From: Arthrobacter sp. GMC3
Lineage (GTDB): Bacteria; Actinomycetota; Actinomycetes; Actinomycetales; Micrococcaceae
DNA: 64,000 bases
Reading direction: 5' to 3'
Assembly: GCF_002929305.1 (NCBI RefSeq)
Contig: NZ_PJIO01000004.1
Location: 205,963-269,962, forward strand
Shown here: piece after piece, positions 1-8,301 of the stretch
Position numbering within the stretch: the stretch's first letter is position 1
Layout: every line of letters starts with the position of its first letter
The notes under the pieces: generated by a model
What the model was told of the DNA's origin: nothing
Database searches by the model: none
What the model saw: the letters and a program-made list of their open reading frames with translations, nothing else
Position numbers and translations under genes: made by a program

Positions 1-220
1 CGGACGCCGGCAGCCGCTGGCCGCCATCTATCCGTGGCCGCCGCTGCGGGCGGCCATCGCGCAGGCGCGGGCGGCGCACCGGCTCCAGAACGCCTCCGTC
101 TTCTCCCTGCTTGCTAGTGTGATGATCAAGGAATGCGCCGTCCCTGCGGGAATGACGGCGGACATTGACACCTGGGATGGCGCCCGGATCCACGGCATCG
201 TCGTTCAGGACATGAAATAG
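1..220 (+). CDS. mobA: Molybdenum cofactor guanylyltransferase-like protein, C-terminal end only
   Basis: The frame is open from the left edge to the TAG at 218-220 and gives the last 72 residues of a protein. It contains GRRQPLAAIYP, matching the QPL(A)ALY segment of MobA-type nucleotidyltransferases, and ends with VPAGMTADIDTWDGAR, matching their late DIDTWDD segment. MobA attaches GMP to molybdopterin to make the dinucleotide cofactor used by bis-MGD enzymes such as the formate dehydrogenase encoded at 2774-5101. A DUF6457 gene and a moeA-like gene follow in the same direction. The catalytic N-terminus lies outside the window, so the call rests on the tail and the neighbours. Confidence 0.7.
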   Translation, partial: GRRQPLAAIYPWPPLRAAIAQARAAHRLQNASVFSLLASVMIKECAVPAGMTADIDTWDGARIHGIVVQDMK

Positions 221-253
221 CCTTGTGCGAACAGGGCCGCGAGAGGGCTATGA

Positions 254-550
254 ATGGACAATCAAGACGAGATCTTGCAAGCATGGCTGGGCACGCTGCT
301 GGAGGCCTTTGAGATCGCCGACATTGACGTTGACGTGCACGCGGTGCTGAATGTGGCGGGTGTGGCCGCGCATTCGATCGTGCGCCCCGCGGCCCCGCTG
401 ACCACCTTCGTCGCTGGGTTGGCCGCCGGCCTTGCCGCAGGTTCCGGGCAGACATCCGAGGCCGGTGCCATGAAGGCGGCGCTCGGCCTGGCCAAGCGGC
501 TGGCTGCGGCGCAGGCCCCCACGGTTCCGGCTGCCCCAGCGGCCGAGTAG
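254..550 (+). CDS. DUF6457 domain protein
   Basis: A 98-residue protein rich in alanine, with an N-terminal stretch (DEILQAWLGTLLEAFEI) and a helix-forming middle (HAVLNVAGVAAHSIVRPAAPLTTFVAGLAAGLAAG). This pattern matches the small DUF6457 proteins that sit next to mobA in many actinobacteria, often fused to it. The biochemical role is unknown to me; the position between mobA and moeA suggests a part in molybdenum cofactor synthesis or insertion. A purine-rich GAGAGGG lies just upstream of the ATG. Spacing to the moeA-like gene is 6 bp, so the three genes probably form one transcript. Confidence 0.75.
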   Translation: MDNQDEILQAWLGTLLEAFEIADIDVDVHAVLNVAGVAAHSIVRPAAPLTTFVAGLAAGLAAGSGQTSEAGAMKAALGLAKRLAAAQAPTVPAAPAAE

Positions 551-556
551 ACCACC

Positions 557-1762
557 ATGGGCTCCGCGAACACCGACTCACGCGTGCTATCCCACACTTG
601 GGAGGAAGCCCGGGCGTTGGCCTATGAGGTGGCACGGCCGCTGCCGGTTCATAGCGTGCCGTTGGCCCAGGCGCGTGGTCGAAAGCTGGGCGCAGACGTA
701 CTGGCCCTCCACGACATGCCCCACTATGCCTCCTCCGCCATGGACGGTTGGGCAGTTGCGGGGAGCCCGCCGTGGATTCTTGCCGATCCCGGCCGGCGCC
801 TGATGCCCGGCCAAGCGGCACCCATTCTTACCGGCGGTCTCATTCCCGCCGGGGCCAAGGCCGTGCTGAGGAGTGAATCGGGTGAACTTGCTGCGGACGA
901 CGACGGCCTGCCGGTGTTGGTCCGCAGCGGTGCCGCCCGTCCCGGGGAGCCGCGGAACGGCCAGCACATCCGGCCCGCCAGCGAAGAGGCGGCAACTGCC
1001 GAGCTTCTGATCAAAGCCGGTGTCATACTCAACCCCGCCCATCTGGCGTTGGCGGCGCTGGGCGGACACGACGAACTGCCGGTCCTGGGCCGGCCCGCCG
1101 TGTCGTTGGTGCTGACAGGGGATGAAGTAGTCCCCAGCGGCATTCCGTCCCCCGGCATGGTTCGGGACGCCTTCTCACCCCAGCTGGGCGGCGTGGTGGA
1201 AATGTTGGGAGGCGCCGTCGTCGGGCTCCAACGGGCGCCGGACAAGCTAGCCGCCATGCTCGCAGCGCTTGAGGACACCGACATTGAACCCGCCGACGTC
1301 GTCATCACCACCGGCGCCACCGGACGTTCTAGCGCGGATTTCCTGCGCGCGGCCCTCAACCATATGGGAGCCACCTTTCACATCGATTCCATTGCCATGC
1401 GCCCCGGCCACCCCACCCTGCTGGCCGAACTGCCCGACGGCCGGTTCCTGCTGGGACTGCCCGGCAACCCCCTGGCCGCCATGATCGGGCTGCTGAGCGT
1501 CGGCGCCCCACTGCTGGCGAAGCTCGGCAGCCTGCCGGCTCCCGGCCTTTTTGAGGTGGCGTGCGGCTCACCCATCAAGGAATACCAGGGGCCCACCCGC
1601 CTGATGCCCTACCGGCTGGTGTACGGGCTGGCCTCGCCGTCGGCCTACACGGATTCGGCCATGCTGCGCGGACTGGCGGCGGCCGACGGCGTCATGCTGG
1701 TACCCCCGCACGGCGCCAAAATGGGTGAGACGCTCACCGCGATGGCCCTGCCATGGACCTAG
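557..1762 (+). CDS. moeA: Molybdopterin molybdotransferase (MoeA family)
   Basis: 401 residues. MoeA inserts molybdate into adenylylated molybdopterin. Visible family motifs are SAMDGWAV near residue 57 (usually SAMDGYAV), LTGDEVV in the middle domain, and GLPGNPLAAMIGL in the MoCF-binding domain, preceded by MRPGHPTLLAEL. The usual GGVSVGDYD loop is replaced by TTGATGRSSADFLR, so this is a divergent member and could be specialised, for example for the nearby formate dehydrogenase. The C-terminal domain IV is recognisable. The 3' end overlaps the next gene by 10 bp, implying translational coupling. Confidence 0.85.
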   Translation: MGSANTDSRVLSHTWEEARALAYEVARPLPVHSVPLAQARGRKLGADVLALHDMPHYASSAMDGWAVAGSPPWILADPGRRLMPGQAAPILTGGLIPAGAKAVLRSESGELAADDDGLPVLVRSGAARPGEPRNGQHIRPASEEAATAELLIKAGVILNPAHLALAALGGHDELPVLGRPAVSLVLTGDEVVPSGIPSPGMVRDAFSPQLGGVVEMLGGAVVGLQRAPDKLAAMLAALEDTDIEPADVVITTGATGRSSADFLRAALNHMGATFHIDSIAMRPGHPTLLAELPDGRFLLGLPGNPLAAMIGLLSVGAPLLAKLGSLPAPGLFEVACGSPIKEYQGPTRLMPYRLVYGLASPSAYTDSAMLRGLAAADGVMLVPPHGAKMGETLTAMALPWT

Positions 1763-2619
1763 CCATGACGTGCGCCGACGGCCGGGTGCTGGGCGGGCGG
1801 CATTTCCCCGTGCCCAGCGGCGCGGAACGACTTGGCACCGTGGTCATCGCCTGCGCCACAGCGGTCAAGGCCAACTACTACCACCGCTACGCGGCGTTCC
1901 TGGCGGACCACGGATTCGACGCCGTCACCTTTGACTACCGGGGAATTGGCGAGTCACGCGATGGCTCCCTGCGCAGGCAAAAGGTGCGCTGGTATGAATG
2001 GGGATCCCTGGACATCGACGCGGTGCTGGCCTGGGCCCTGGAACGATCGGGCGGGCTGCCCGTGCACCTGGTGGGGCACAGCTTTGGCGGCTTCGGGGTA
2101 GGCCTGGCTCCCCATGCAAGCCAGGTGCAACGCATCCTGACGGTGGGCGCACAGCACGCGTATTGGCGTGATCTGCGCTTGCGGCACAAGGTGGGCCACT
2201 GGGCCAGGGCGGCGGTTGCCGTGCCGCTGGTGGGCATCTGCGGATACTTTCCAGCCAAACGCCTGGGCCTGATGGAAGACCTCCCAGGCGGCGTGGCCGT
2301 TGACTGGGCCCGCAGCCGCAAGGACTTTACGACGGCGGCCAGCGGCGCCCAGCGCGAGGCCCTCTTGACGAGCCTTGCCGGCGTCACGGCGCCGATCCTG
2401 GCGATCGCCCCGAACGACGACTCCTACGCCACAATCCCCGCTATGGAAAGGGCCGTGGCCTATACCCCAAACAGCGCCGCCCGCATCATCCACCTGCGCC
2501 CGCAACAGTACGGCGAAACCGCCCTGGGCCACTTCGCCCTCTTCCACAGCAAGTACAAGGACACGTTCTGGGAGCAGACGCTCGAGTGGCTCCGCGACGG
2601 CACCTGGGCCGATCGCTGA
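1753..2619 (+). CDS. Alpha/beta hydrolase
   Basis: 288 residues with an alpha/beta hydrolase layout: an oxyanion-hole region (VVIACATAVKANYYHRYAAFL), the FDYRGIGESR strand, and the nucleophile elbow GHSFGG with Ser at about residue 110. A late acidic residue in APNDDSYATIP and a histidine in ALGHFALFH are candidates for the rest of the triad. No signal peptide is seen, so it should be cytoplasmic. It overlaps moeA by 10 bp and therefore belongs to the molybdenum cofactor transcript, but nothing in the sequence reveals a substrate. It may only hitchhike in the operon. Confidence 0.75.
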   Translation: MDLAMTCADGRVLGGRHFPVPSGAERLGTVVIACATAVKANYYHRYAAFLADHGFDAVTFDYRGIGESRDGSLRRQKVRWYEWGSLDIDAVLAWALERSGGLPVHLVGHSFGGFGVGLAPHASQVQRILTVGAQHAYWRDLRLRHKVGHWARAAVAVPLVGICGYFPAKRLGLMEDLPGGVAVDWARSRKDFTTAASGAQREALLTSLAGVTAPILAIAPNDDSYATIPAMERAVAYTPNSAARIIHLRPQQYGETALGHFALFHSKYKDTFWEQTLEWLRDGTWADR

Positions 2620-2638
2620 AGCCTCGCGCGGTGTGCTG

Positions 2639-2659
2639 GGCGGCGTCGCCGCCATTTTT
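2639..2659 (+). terminator. Rho-independent terminator after the alpha/beta hydrolase gene
   Basis: GGCGGC-GTC-GCCGCC followed by ATTTTT lies 20 bp after the stop codon of the preceding gene. It marks the likely end of the mobA-moeA-hydrolase transcript. Confidence 0.6.
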
Positions 2660-2720
2660 CCGGCGACTATCCGACGCGTCGGCCGCGGGCGGCCTTTGGC
2701 ATCTCCTTTACGTCGCCTAC

Positions 2721-2764
2721 AAAAAATGTCGGTGTCGCCGCCGGCCACACTGCATCCGGCGACT
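2721..2764 (-). terminator. Terminator of the formate dehydrogenase-like gene
   Basis: Read on the minus strand, a hairpin built from GTCGCCGG and CCGGCGGCGAC (2734-2764) is followed by a run of six T (complement of 2721-2726). It sits 10 bp beyond the stop codon at 2774. Confidence 0.55.
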
Positions 2765-2773
2765 CAGCCCGCG

Positions 2774-5101
2774 CTAGACGAGGGGCTCTAACCGGACGAC
2801 GACTGACTTGGACGTTGGTGTGCCGCTGACGTCGGCCTTGGAGTCGAGGGGGACCAGGACGTTGGTTTCCGGGTAGTAGGCGGCGGCGCAGCCCACGGGG
2901 GTGGAGTAGGCCACCACGCGGAAATCCGGCGCCCGTCGGTCCACGCCGTCCTTCCATTCGGAGACTAGATCCACCATGGCGCCGTCGGCAATGCCCAGGG
3001 AGTCCAGGTCGGCCTGGTTGACGAACACCACGCGGCGCCCGCCCTTGATGCCGCGGTACCTGTCATCTTTGCCGTAAATGGTGGTGTTGTACTGGTCGTG
3101 GGAGCGCAGGGTCTGCAATAGCAACCGCCCGGCCGGTACCTTCGGGTACTCCAGGATGTTGGCCGTGAAGTGAGCCAGACCTGACTCAGTGGGAAACGAT
3201 CGTGAATCGCGCGGGCCGTGAGGGAGGATGAAACCTCCGGGGCGGTCAATTTTCGCTTCGAAGTCGGCAAAGCCGGGCACCACCTTGGCGATGTGGGCGC
3301 GCACCAGTCCGTAGTCCCCGGCCAGTGCCGCCCAATCCGCGGCTGGCGCGCCCGGGCGGGTGCCGCCGTCGTCGGTGGAAAACAGGAGCGTGGCGAGGCG
3401 GCAGACAATGGCAACCTCTGAAAGTAAGTTGCTCGACGCCGGTGCCAGACGCCCGCGCGATGCATGGACGGCGCTCATGGAGTCCTCGACGGTGACGCGC
3501 TGATCGCCGCCGGCCTGGGTGTCCCGTTCGGTCCGGCCCAGGGTGGGCAGGATCAGTGCCTGGCGGCCGGTGACTAGGTGCGATTTGTTCAGTTTCGTGG
3601 AGATCTGCACGGTCAGGGCCATGCCGGAGAGTGCTTTCTCGGTGACCGCGGAGTCAGGGGTGGCGCGCACAAAGTTACCGCCCATGCCCATGAAGACGCG
3701 GGCCTTTCCGTCGCGCATGGCCTCGATGGCTGCGACGGTGTCGAAGCCGTGGGCCCGGGGGGAGGTGAAGGAGAATTCGCGGTCAAGTGCGTCATGGAAG
3801 GAGGCCGGCATGCGTTCGAAGATGCCCATGGTGCGGTCACCTTGGACGTTGGAGTGGCCGCGGACCGGACACACTCCGGCGCCGGGCTTGCCGATGTTGC
3901 CCTGTAGGAGCAAGACATTGACCACGTCGCGTAGCATGGCCACCGAGTGTTTGTGCTGTGTCAGTCCCATAGCCCAGCAGACCACCGTGGCCTCGGACGC
4001 CAGAAGCCTGGCTCCCGTGGCACGGATCTGGGCCTCGCTCAGGCCGCTGGCAGTGACGATTTCCGCCCACGTGACTTGTTCAAGCTGCTCCAGATATGCC
4101 CCAAGACCGGTGGTGTGCGCCTCGATGAAGGCCGAATCGAACACCCGTCCTTCGCGTGAGGATCCCGGCCGGCGCTGTTCCTCGAGCAGGAATTTGCCCA
4201 GCCCCTGGAACAAGGCCTGGTCGCCGCCAAGCTTGATTTGCAGGAAGTCGTCGGCCAGCGCGGTCCCGCCACCCACCAGTCCGCGGACGGTTTGGGGATT
4301 CTCAAAGCGCATCAGCCCGGCTTCCGGCAGCGGATTCACCGCCACAATGACGGCGCCGTTTTTCTTGGCCTTCTCCAACGCGGTCAACATGCGGGGGTGA
4401 TTGGTGCCCGGGTTTTGCCCGGCGATGATGATCAGTTCCGCCTTGTACATGTCTTCCAACGACACCGAGCCCTTGCTGATGCCGATGGTCTCGGTCAGTG
4501 CGGAGCCGGAGGATTCGTGGCACATGTTGGAGCAGTCCGGCAGGTTGTTGGTGCCTAGGCCACGCACCATGAGCTGGTACAGGAACGCGGCCTCGTTGGA
4601 GGTGCGCCCGGAGGTGTAAAAGATGGCCTCATTGGGGTCTTTGAGCCCCTTGAGTTCGTCGGCCAGCAGCCCTAAAGCGCGCTCCCAGGAAACGGGAACA
4701 TAGTGGTCGCTGCCTTCGGCAAGGAACATGGGATCGGTCAGCCGGCCCTGCTGGCCCAGCCGGAAGTCATCCCAGTCGCGCAGTTCGCTTAGCGAATGTT
4801 CTGTAAAGAACGACGGCGGAACTCGCCTCTTCGTGGCTTCTTCGGCTACCGCTTTGGCCCCGTTTTCGCAGAACTCGGCCGTGTGCCGTTTGTCGGCTTC
4901 CGGCCAGGCACAGCCGGGGCAGTCGAAACCGTCCTTCTGGTTCACCTTGAGCAGGGTCTGTGCGGTGCGCAGTGGTCCCATCTGGTTAAGGGAGACTTCC
5001 ATTGAGTGCAGGATGCCGGGGATGCCCACGGCCACCTTTTTCACGCGACCCACCGCCAGTTGCTGCTCGTCGATGTTTTCTTGGGGCGCTTTGCCGGCCA
5101 T
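2774..5101 (-). CDS. FdhF/YdeP family molybdopterin oxidoreductase
   Basis: 775 residues from the ATG at 5101, preceded by GAAGGGA at a good distance; an upstream in-frame ATG at 5119 has a poorer ribosome site. It is a bis-MGD oxidoreductase of the YdeP subgroup of formate dehydrogenase-like enzymes. The N-terminal segment has only three cysteines (CPGC, then EFC 13 residues later) instead of the classical four-cysteine Fe-S motif, as in E. coli YdeP. Cofactor-domain motifs are CSNMCHESSG, whose second Cys probably replaces the Mo-binding selenocysteine, and the GNIGKPGAGVCPVRGHSNVQ segment. The C-terminal dinucleotide-binding domain starts near LRSHDQYNTTIYG. The divergent fdhD gene and the nearby moeA support a role as a molybdoenzyme, but the substrate is unproven. 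Confidence 0.88.
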   Translation of the reverse strand: MAGKAPQENIDEQQLAVGRVKKVAVGIPGILHSMEVSLNQMGPLRTAQTLLKVNQKDGFDCPGCAWPEADKRHTAEFCENGAKAVAEEATKRRVPPSFFTEHSLSELRDWDDFRLGQQGRLTDPMFLAEGSDHYVPVSWERALGLLADELKGLKDPNEAIFYTSGRTSNEAAFLYQLMVRGLGTNNLPDCSNMCHESSGSALTETIGISKGSVSLEDMYKAELIIIAGQNPGTNHPRMLTALEKAKKNGAVIVAVNPLPEAGLMRFENPQTVRGLVGGGTALADDFLQIKLGGDQALFQGLGKFLLEEQRRPGSSREGRVFDSAFIEAHTTGLGAYLEQLEQVTWAEIVTASGLSEAQIRATGARLLASEATVVCWAMGLTQHKHSVAMLRDVVNVLLLQGNIGKPGAGVCPVRGHSNVQGDRTMGIFERMPASFHDALDREFSFTSPRAHGFDTVAAIEAMRDGKARVFMGMGGNFVRATPDSAVTEKALSGMALTVQISTKLNKSHLVTGRQALILPTLGRTERDTQAGGDQRVTVEDSMSAVHASRGRLAPASSNLLSEVAIVCRLATLLFSTDDGGTRPGAPAADWAALAGDYGLVRAHIAKVVPGFADFEAKIDRPGGFILPHGPRDSRSFPTESGLAHFTANILEYPKVPAGRLLLQTLRSHDQYNTTIYGKDDRYRGIKGGRRVVFVNQADLDSLGIADGAMVDLVSEWKDGVDRRAPDFRVVAYSTPVGCAAAYYPETNVLVPLDSKADVSGTPTSKSVVVRLEPLV

Positions 5102-5166
5102 GATGGGTCCCTTCGCCATTGAGGATCTACTCTGATCATAGACGTGTTCGTTTTTTGGAGGATTGT

Positions 5167-6000
5167 ATGGGACGACTGATTCAACGGGTCAAGGCGACAA
5201 GAATCGATGTGCGCGAAGGCCGCAGGGTTTTACGCGAGGAGGTTTTGGCCGCCGAGGAGCCGCTGGAGATCCGGCTCGGTCATGAGTCGTTCAGTGTCAC
5301 TATGCGAACTCCCGGGGACGACTTTGACCTGGTGGCAGGGTTCCTCGTATCCGAGGGCATTGTCTTTGAGGCCGAACAACTGATTTCGCTGCGCTTTTGC
5401 GCCGGCGAGGACGAGAACGGTCAGCAGACTTTCAATGTGGTGGAGGCGCAGCTGCGCCCCGACGTGGCCCTGCCGCTCGCCGCTGCGCAGCGTCACGTGA
5501 CCACCACCAGTGCGTGTGGGATCTGTGGCACGGCGTCCATCGACGCCGTGCGCAAATCCTCGCACTTTGAGCTGAGCGCCCAGCCCGAGGACTCGCTGAT
5601 CGACGTAGTGGTGCTGGCTGGCCTGCCAGATATTTTGCGGGAGCAACAGAAACTGTTTGAGAAAACTGGTGGCGTCCACGCAGCAGGCTTGTTCACTCCC
5701 GAGGGGGAGCTGCTTTCGGTGCGGGAGGATGTGGGCCGCCACAACGCCGTGGATAAGGTCATCGGGGCCGCATTCCGCGACAAGGCGCTCCCTCTGGGGA
5801 ACACGATCTTGCAGGTTTCGGGCAGGGCCTCCTTTGAGCTCGTGCAAAAGGCGGCCATGGCGGGGGTGCCGGTGCTCGTGGCCGTGAGTGCGCCGTCGTC
5901 GTTGGCCGTGGAACTGGCCAAAGAATCCGGGATCACTTTGGTGGGCTTTAGCCGTGGAAACACCATGAACGTGTACACGCATCCGGGGCGCGTGGGCTGA
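5167..6000 (+). CDS. fdhD: Formate dehydrogenase accessory sulfurtransferase FdhD
   Basis: 277 residues. FdhD takes sulfur from a cysteine desulfurase and places it on the molybdenum centre of formate dehydrogenase-type enzymes. The sulfur-relay motif TTSACGICG with two cysteines is present, together with VREDVGRHNAVDKVIG. I chose the ATG at 5167 because GGAGG lies 6 bp upstream; the open frame extends back to 5119 without another site. It is divergent from the YdeP-type oxidoreductase with about 65 bp between starts, so both probably share a control region. Confidence 0.93.
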   Translation: MGRLIQRVKATRIDVREGRRVLREEVLAAEEPLEIRLGHESFSVTMRTPGDDFDLVAGFLVSEGIVFEAEQLISLRFCAGEDENGQQTFNVVEAQLRPDVALPLAAAQRHVTTTSACGICGTASIDAVRKSSHFELSAQPEDSLIDVVVLAGLPDILREQQKLFEKTGGVHAAGLFTPEGELLSVREDVGRHNAVDKVIGAAFRDKALPLGNTILQVSGRASFELVQKAAMAGVPVLVAVSAPSSLAVELAKESGITLVGFSRGNTMNVYTHPGRVG

Positions 6001-6021
6001 CACTAGCCTGACCGCCTGAGG

Positions 6022-6444
6022 CTAGCTGAAGCGGGCGCGGATCTCATCCAGTGACGGTTGGGAGTCCATGCCAATGGCGTTGGCCCGGATGCCTTTCTCC
6101 TGTCCTTCTTCTGCGAGGAAGAAGTTGAGCCGGGTTGCGCCCAAGATGCCAGCGGTCGGCTCCACCAGCGCCCGCAGGACATTCTCCATGATGGTTTCGG
6201 GGCTCCCGGCGTCGGGCTTGGTTCGCACTGAAACGCGAAGGCTGGCACCCAGTCCCTGGATGGTCTTGTACTCCACCAATGTACTGGCAACGCCGTCCAC
6301 GCCGTCCACAGCTTTTTCAATCGTGGCGGAAATGTCGGCCTCACTGGGGCGGCTGGGTGCGCAGCCGCTGGCCATGACGGCCAGGATTCCGGCGGATGCG
6401 GCCAAGATGGTTCGTCTTGCAATCATGGGGCTACGTCCTGACAT
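6022..6444 (-). CDS. Small lipoprotein, third member of a tandem family
   Basis: About 140 residues from the ATG at 6444. Reading back to an ATG at 6480 is possible but overlaps the previous gene and lacks a ribosome site. After MIARRTILAASAGILAVMASGC, a lipobox-type signal peptide, comes a domain of about 115 residues. It matches the two upstream neighbours: DISATIEKAVDGVDGVASTLVEY, then GLGASLRVSVRT, then VLRALVEP, then FFLAEEGQEKGIRANAIG, and finally QPSLDEIRARF. The product is expected on the outer face of the membrane. I do not recognise the family; the alternation of strands and helices recalls a BON-like fold, which is only an impression. Confidence 0.75.
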   Translation of the reverse strand: MSGRSPMIARRTILAASAGILAVMASGCAPSRPSEADISATIEKAVDGVDGVASTLVEYKTIQGLGASLRVSVRTKPDAGSPETIMENVLRALVEPTAGILGATRLNFFLAEEGQEKGIRANAIGMDSQPSLDEIRARFS

Positions 6445-6472
6445 TGATTTTTCGCCTAGTGGGAGGCAGAGG

Positions 6473-6886
6473 CTAGCCATTTGAGCTGGCGTAGTCCAGA
6501 ATTTCCTGCACAGTGGGGGATTGCTGCAGGCCGACTGTCGTGGGGTTGATGGTGTTCTCCTGTCCCTCTTCGGTCACTTGGAACGAGACGCCTGTGGAAG
6601 TGTTCATGCCTGCGGAGGCGCCGGCAAAGGCGATCAGAGAATCATGCAGTACCGTCTCCAAGGATGCGGTCCCGGCTGCGGCGGTGATGCGTACATGAGC
6701 CGTGGACCCCATGCCGGTGGTGACGCTGTATCTCGCATTCACGTCCACAACGTCTGAAACCTGGGAGATCGCCGATTTCAGACTCTCCGCCACGGTGCCG
6801 GAATCGCCTGTTTTGCCGCTCCCGCAGGCTGCCAGCGTCCATGCGAGCAGTCCCAAGAGAATGAACATGGTGGTCTTCTTGACCAT
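6473..6886 (-). CDS. Small lipoprotein, second member of a tandem family
   Basis: 137 residues from the ATG at 6886, which has AAGGAA at 8 bp; an earlier start at 6928 would add 14 residues without benefit. The signal peptide MVKKTTMFILLGLLAWTLAAC ends in a clear LAAC lipobox. The mature part has the family pattern: SAISQVSDVVDVNARY, MGSTAHVRITAA, FQVTEEGQENTINPTTVG and the terminal SPTVQEILDYASSNG. It is closest to the upstream copy at 6937-7335, sharing PTVQEI.DYASSN. Function unknown. Confidence 0.78.
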   Translation of the reverse strand: MVKKTTMFILLGLLAWTLAACGSGKTGDSGTVAESLKSAISQVSDVVDVNARYSVTTGMGSTAHVRITAAAGTASLETVLHDSLIAFAGASAGMNTSTGVSFQVTEEGQENTINPTTVGLQQSPTVQEILDYASSNG

Positions 6887-6936
6887 GCGTTGGGTTCCTT
6901 CTGAAGAGTTGTTGCCGTTCTTCTGCAAGATGAGGG

Positions 6937-7335
6937 TTAGCTATTTGAGCTGGCATAGTCCCGAATTTCCTGCACGGTGGGCGTCACGCTCAGACCGAAG
7001 TCGTCGGGGCCGATCCCGTTTTCCTCATCGCCCTCGCTGAAGACGTAGTACGCCACGGAAATGGTCCCCGTGGTGGAACCGGATGCCTTGGCAAACGCAT
7101 GTAGTGACTCATCCAGCACGGTTTCCAGGTCGACATCCGTTGCGGCTGTGATTCGCACGCGAAAGCTGGAACTCATTCCGGGTGTGTTGAGGTACTTGGT
7201 CTCAGTGTTGATTACGCCGGGTATCTGGTTCAACGCTGAATCCACGTTTTTGACGAGCGTGGAGCCGCTACTGCAGCTGACCAAGAGGGCGGCCGCCACC
7301 GCAACAAGAACAACTGCAATGATTCGTCGCACCAC
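6937..7335 (-). CDS. Small lipoprotein, first member of a tandem family
   Basis: 132 residues from a GTG at 7335 with AAGGGA upstream. The signal peptide MVRRIIAVVLVAVAAALLVSC carries a lipobox (LVSC). The mature domain repeats the family layout: DSALNQIPGVINTETKY, SSFRVRITAATDVDLETVLDESLHAFAKA, YYVFSEGDEENGIGPDDFGL and TPTVQEIRDYASSNS. The three genes lie head to tail with gaps of about 30-50 bp, so they are probably co-transcribed and arose by duplication. I can assign no function. Confidence 0.78.
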   Translation of the reverse strand: MVRRIIAVVLVAVAAALLVSCSSGSTLVKNVDSALNQIPGVINTETKYLNTPGMSSSFRVRITAATDVDLETVLDESLHAFAKASGSTTGTISVAYYVFSEGDEENGIGPDDFGLSVTPTVQEIRDYASSNS

Positions 7336-7485
7336 GGGATCCCTTGTTTGTTGCCGGGGAACTAGTCAATAATTGACCAGCCGTCCACGGCAAATATGAA
7401 CTTGGATTCCACGCTACGCCAGGACCGCATCCGCGGCGATGGGCACAACACCCCATGATCAGAGCCGCGCCTGCGGCCGGTGGCG

Positions 7486-8301
7486 CTAGATTTCGTGCAG
7501 CAGCCGGCGCACGAACTGCTGGGTGCGTTCCTCTTTCGGCTCGCGCAACACCTGGCTGGCGGGGCCGCGCTCCACCACCACACCGCCGTCCATGAACACC
7601 ACCTCATCAGCGGTTTGGCGGGCAAAAGCCAGCTCGTGGGTGACGATCACCATGGTCCAGCCGTCGTCGGCCAGTTCCTTGATGACTGCCAAAACATCGT
7701 CCACCAGCTCCGGGTCAAGGGCCGAGGTGGGCTCGTCAAAGAGGAGCAATTGCGGTTTGAGTGCCAGGGCCCGCACGATTCCCACCCGCTGCTGCTGGCC
7801 ACCCGATAGCTCAAAGGGGTAGGCGTCGCGTTTCTCCAGCAGGCCGACGCGTGCCAGCAAGGCCTCCGCCTCGGCGACAACCTCGGCGCGCGGCCGTTTC
7901 TGCACCCGAACCGGCCCTTCAACCACATTTTGCAGCACGCTCATGTGCGGGAAGAGGTTGTAGTGCTGAAATACCATGGCGCTGCGATCACGCAGTGCAG
8001 CCACCTCTTTGGGGCTGACCTTTGTTTCAAAATCAAGGGTCAGCGAAGGCAGCTGGGATTCGACGTCGACTGGTCCGCCCTCGCCGTTGGTGCCGCGGGC
8101 ACCCACGGTGACCGATCCGGCGTCGGGCATCTCCAAACCATTAAGGGAACGCAGGATGGTGGTCTTGCCCGAGCCCGAAGGCCCGATCAATGCCACCACT
8201 TTGCCCCGGGGCACGTCGAGGTCGATGCCGCGCAGCACCGTATTGGTGCCGAAGGACTTGCTCAGGTTACGGACCTGAAGGACTGGCTCAGTGGGCGACA
8301 T
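7486..8301 (-). CDS. Polar amino acid/cystine ABC transporter ATP-binding protein
   Basis: 271 residues from the ATG at 8301, which overlaps the end of the permease gene by 14 bp. It energises import by the permease and binding protein encoded upstream. Walker [10 protein letters not shown], signature LSGGQQQRV, Walker [13 protein letters not shown] and the switch histidine in VIVTHEL are all present. Between Walker A and the Q-loop there is an insertion of roughly 20-25 residues ([26 protein letters not shown]), compared with the usual polar amino acid ATPases. The frame continues upstream to 8382, but that part reads as non-coding. Confidence 0.9.
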   Translation of the reverse strand: MSPTEPVLQVRNLSKSFGTNTVLRGIDLDVPRGKVVALIGPSGSGKTTILRSLNGLEMPDAGSVTVGARGTNGEGGPVDVESQLPSLTLDFETKVSPKEVAALRDRSAMVFQHYNLFPHMSVLQNVVEGPVRVQKRPRAEVVAEAEALLARVGLLEKRDAYPFELSGGQQQRVGIVRALALKPQLLLFDEPTSALDPELVDDVLAVIKELADDGWTMVIVTHELAFARQTADEVVFMDGGVVVERGPASQVLREPKEERTQQFVRRLLHEI

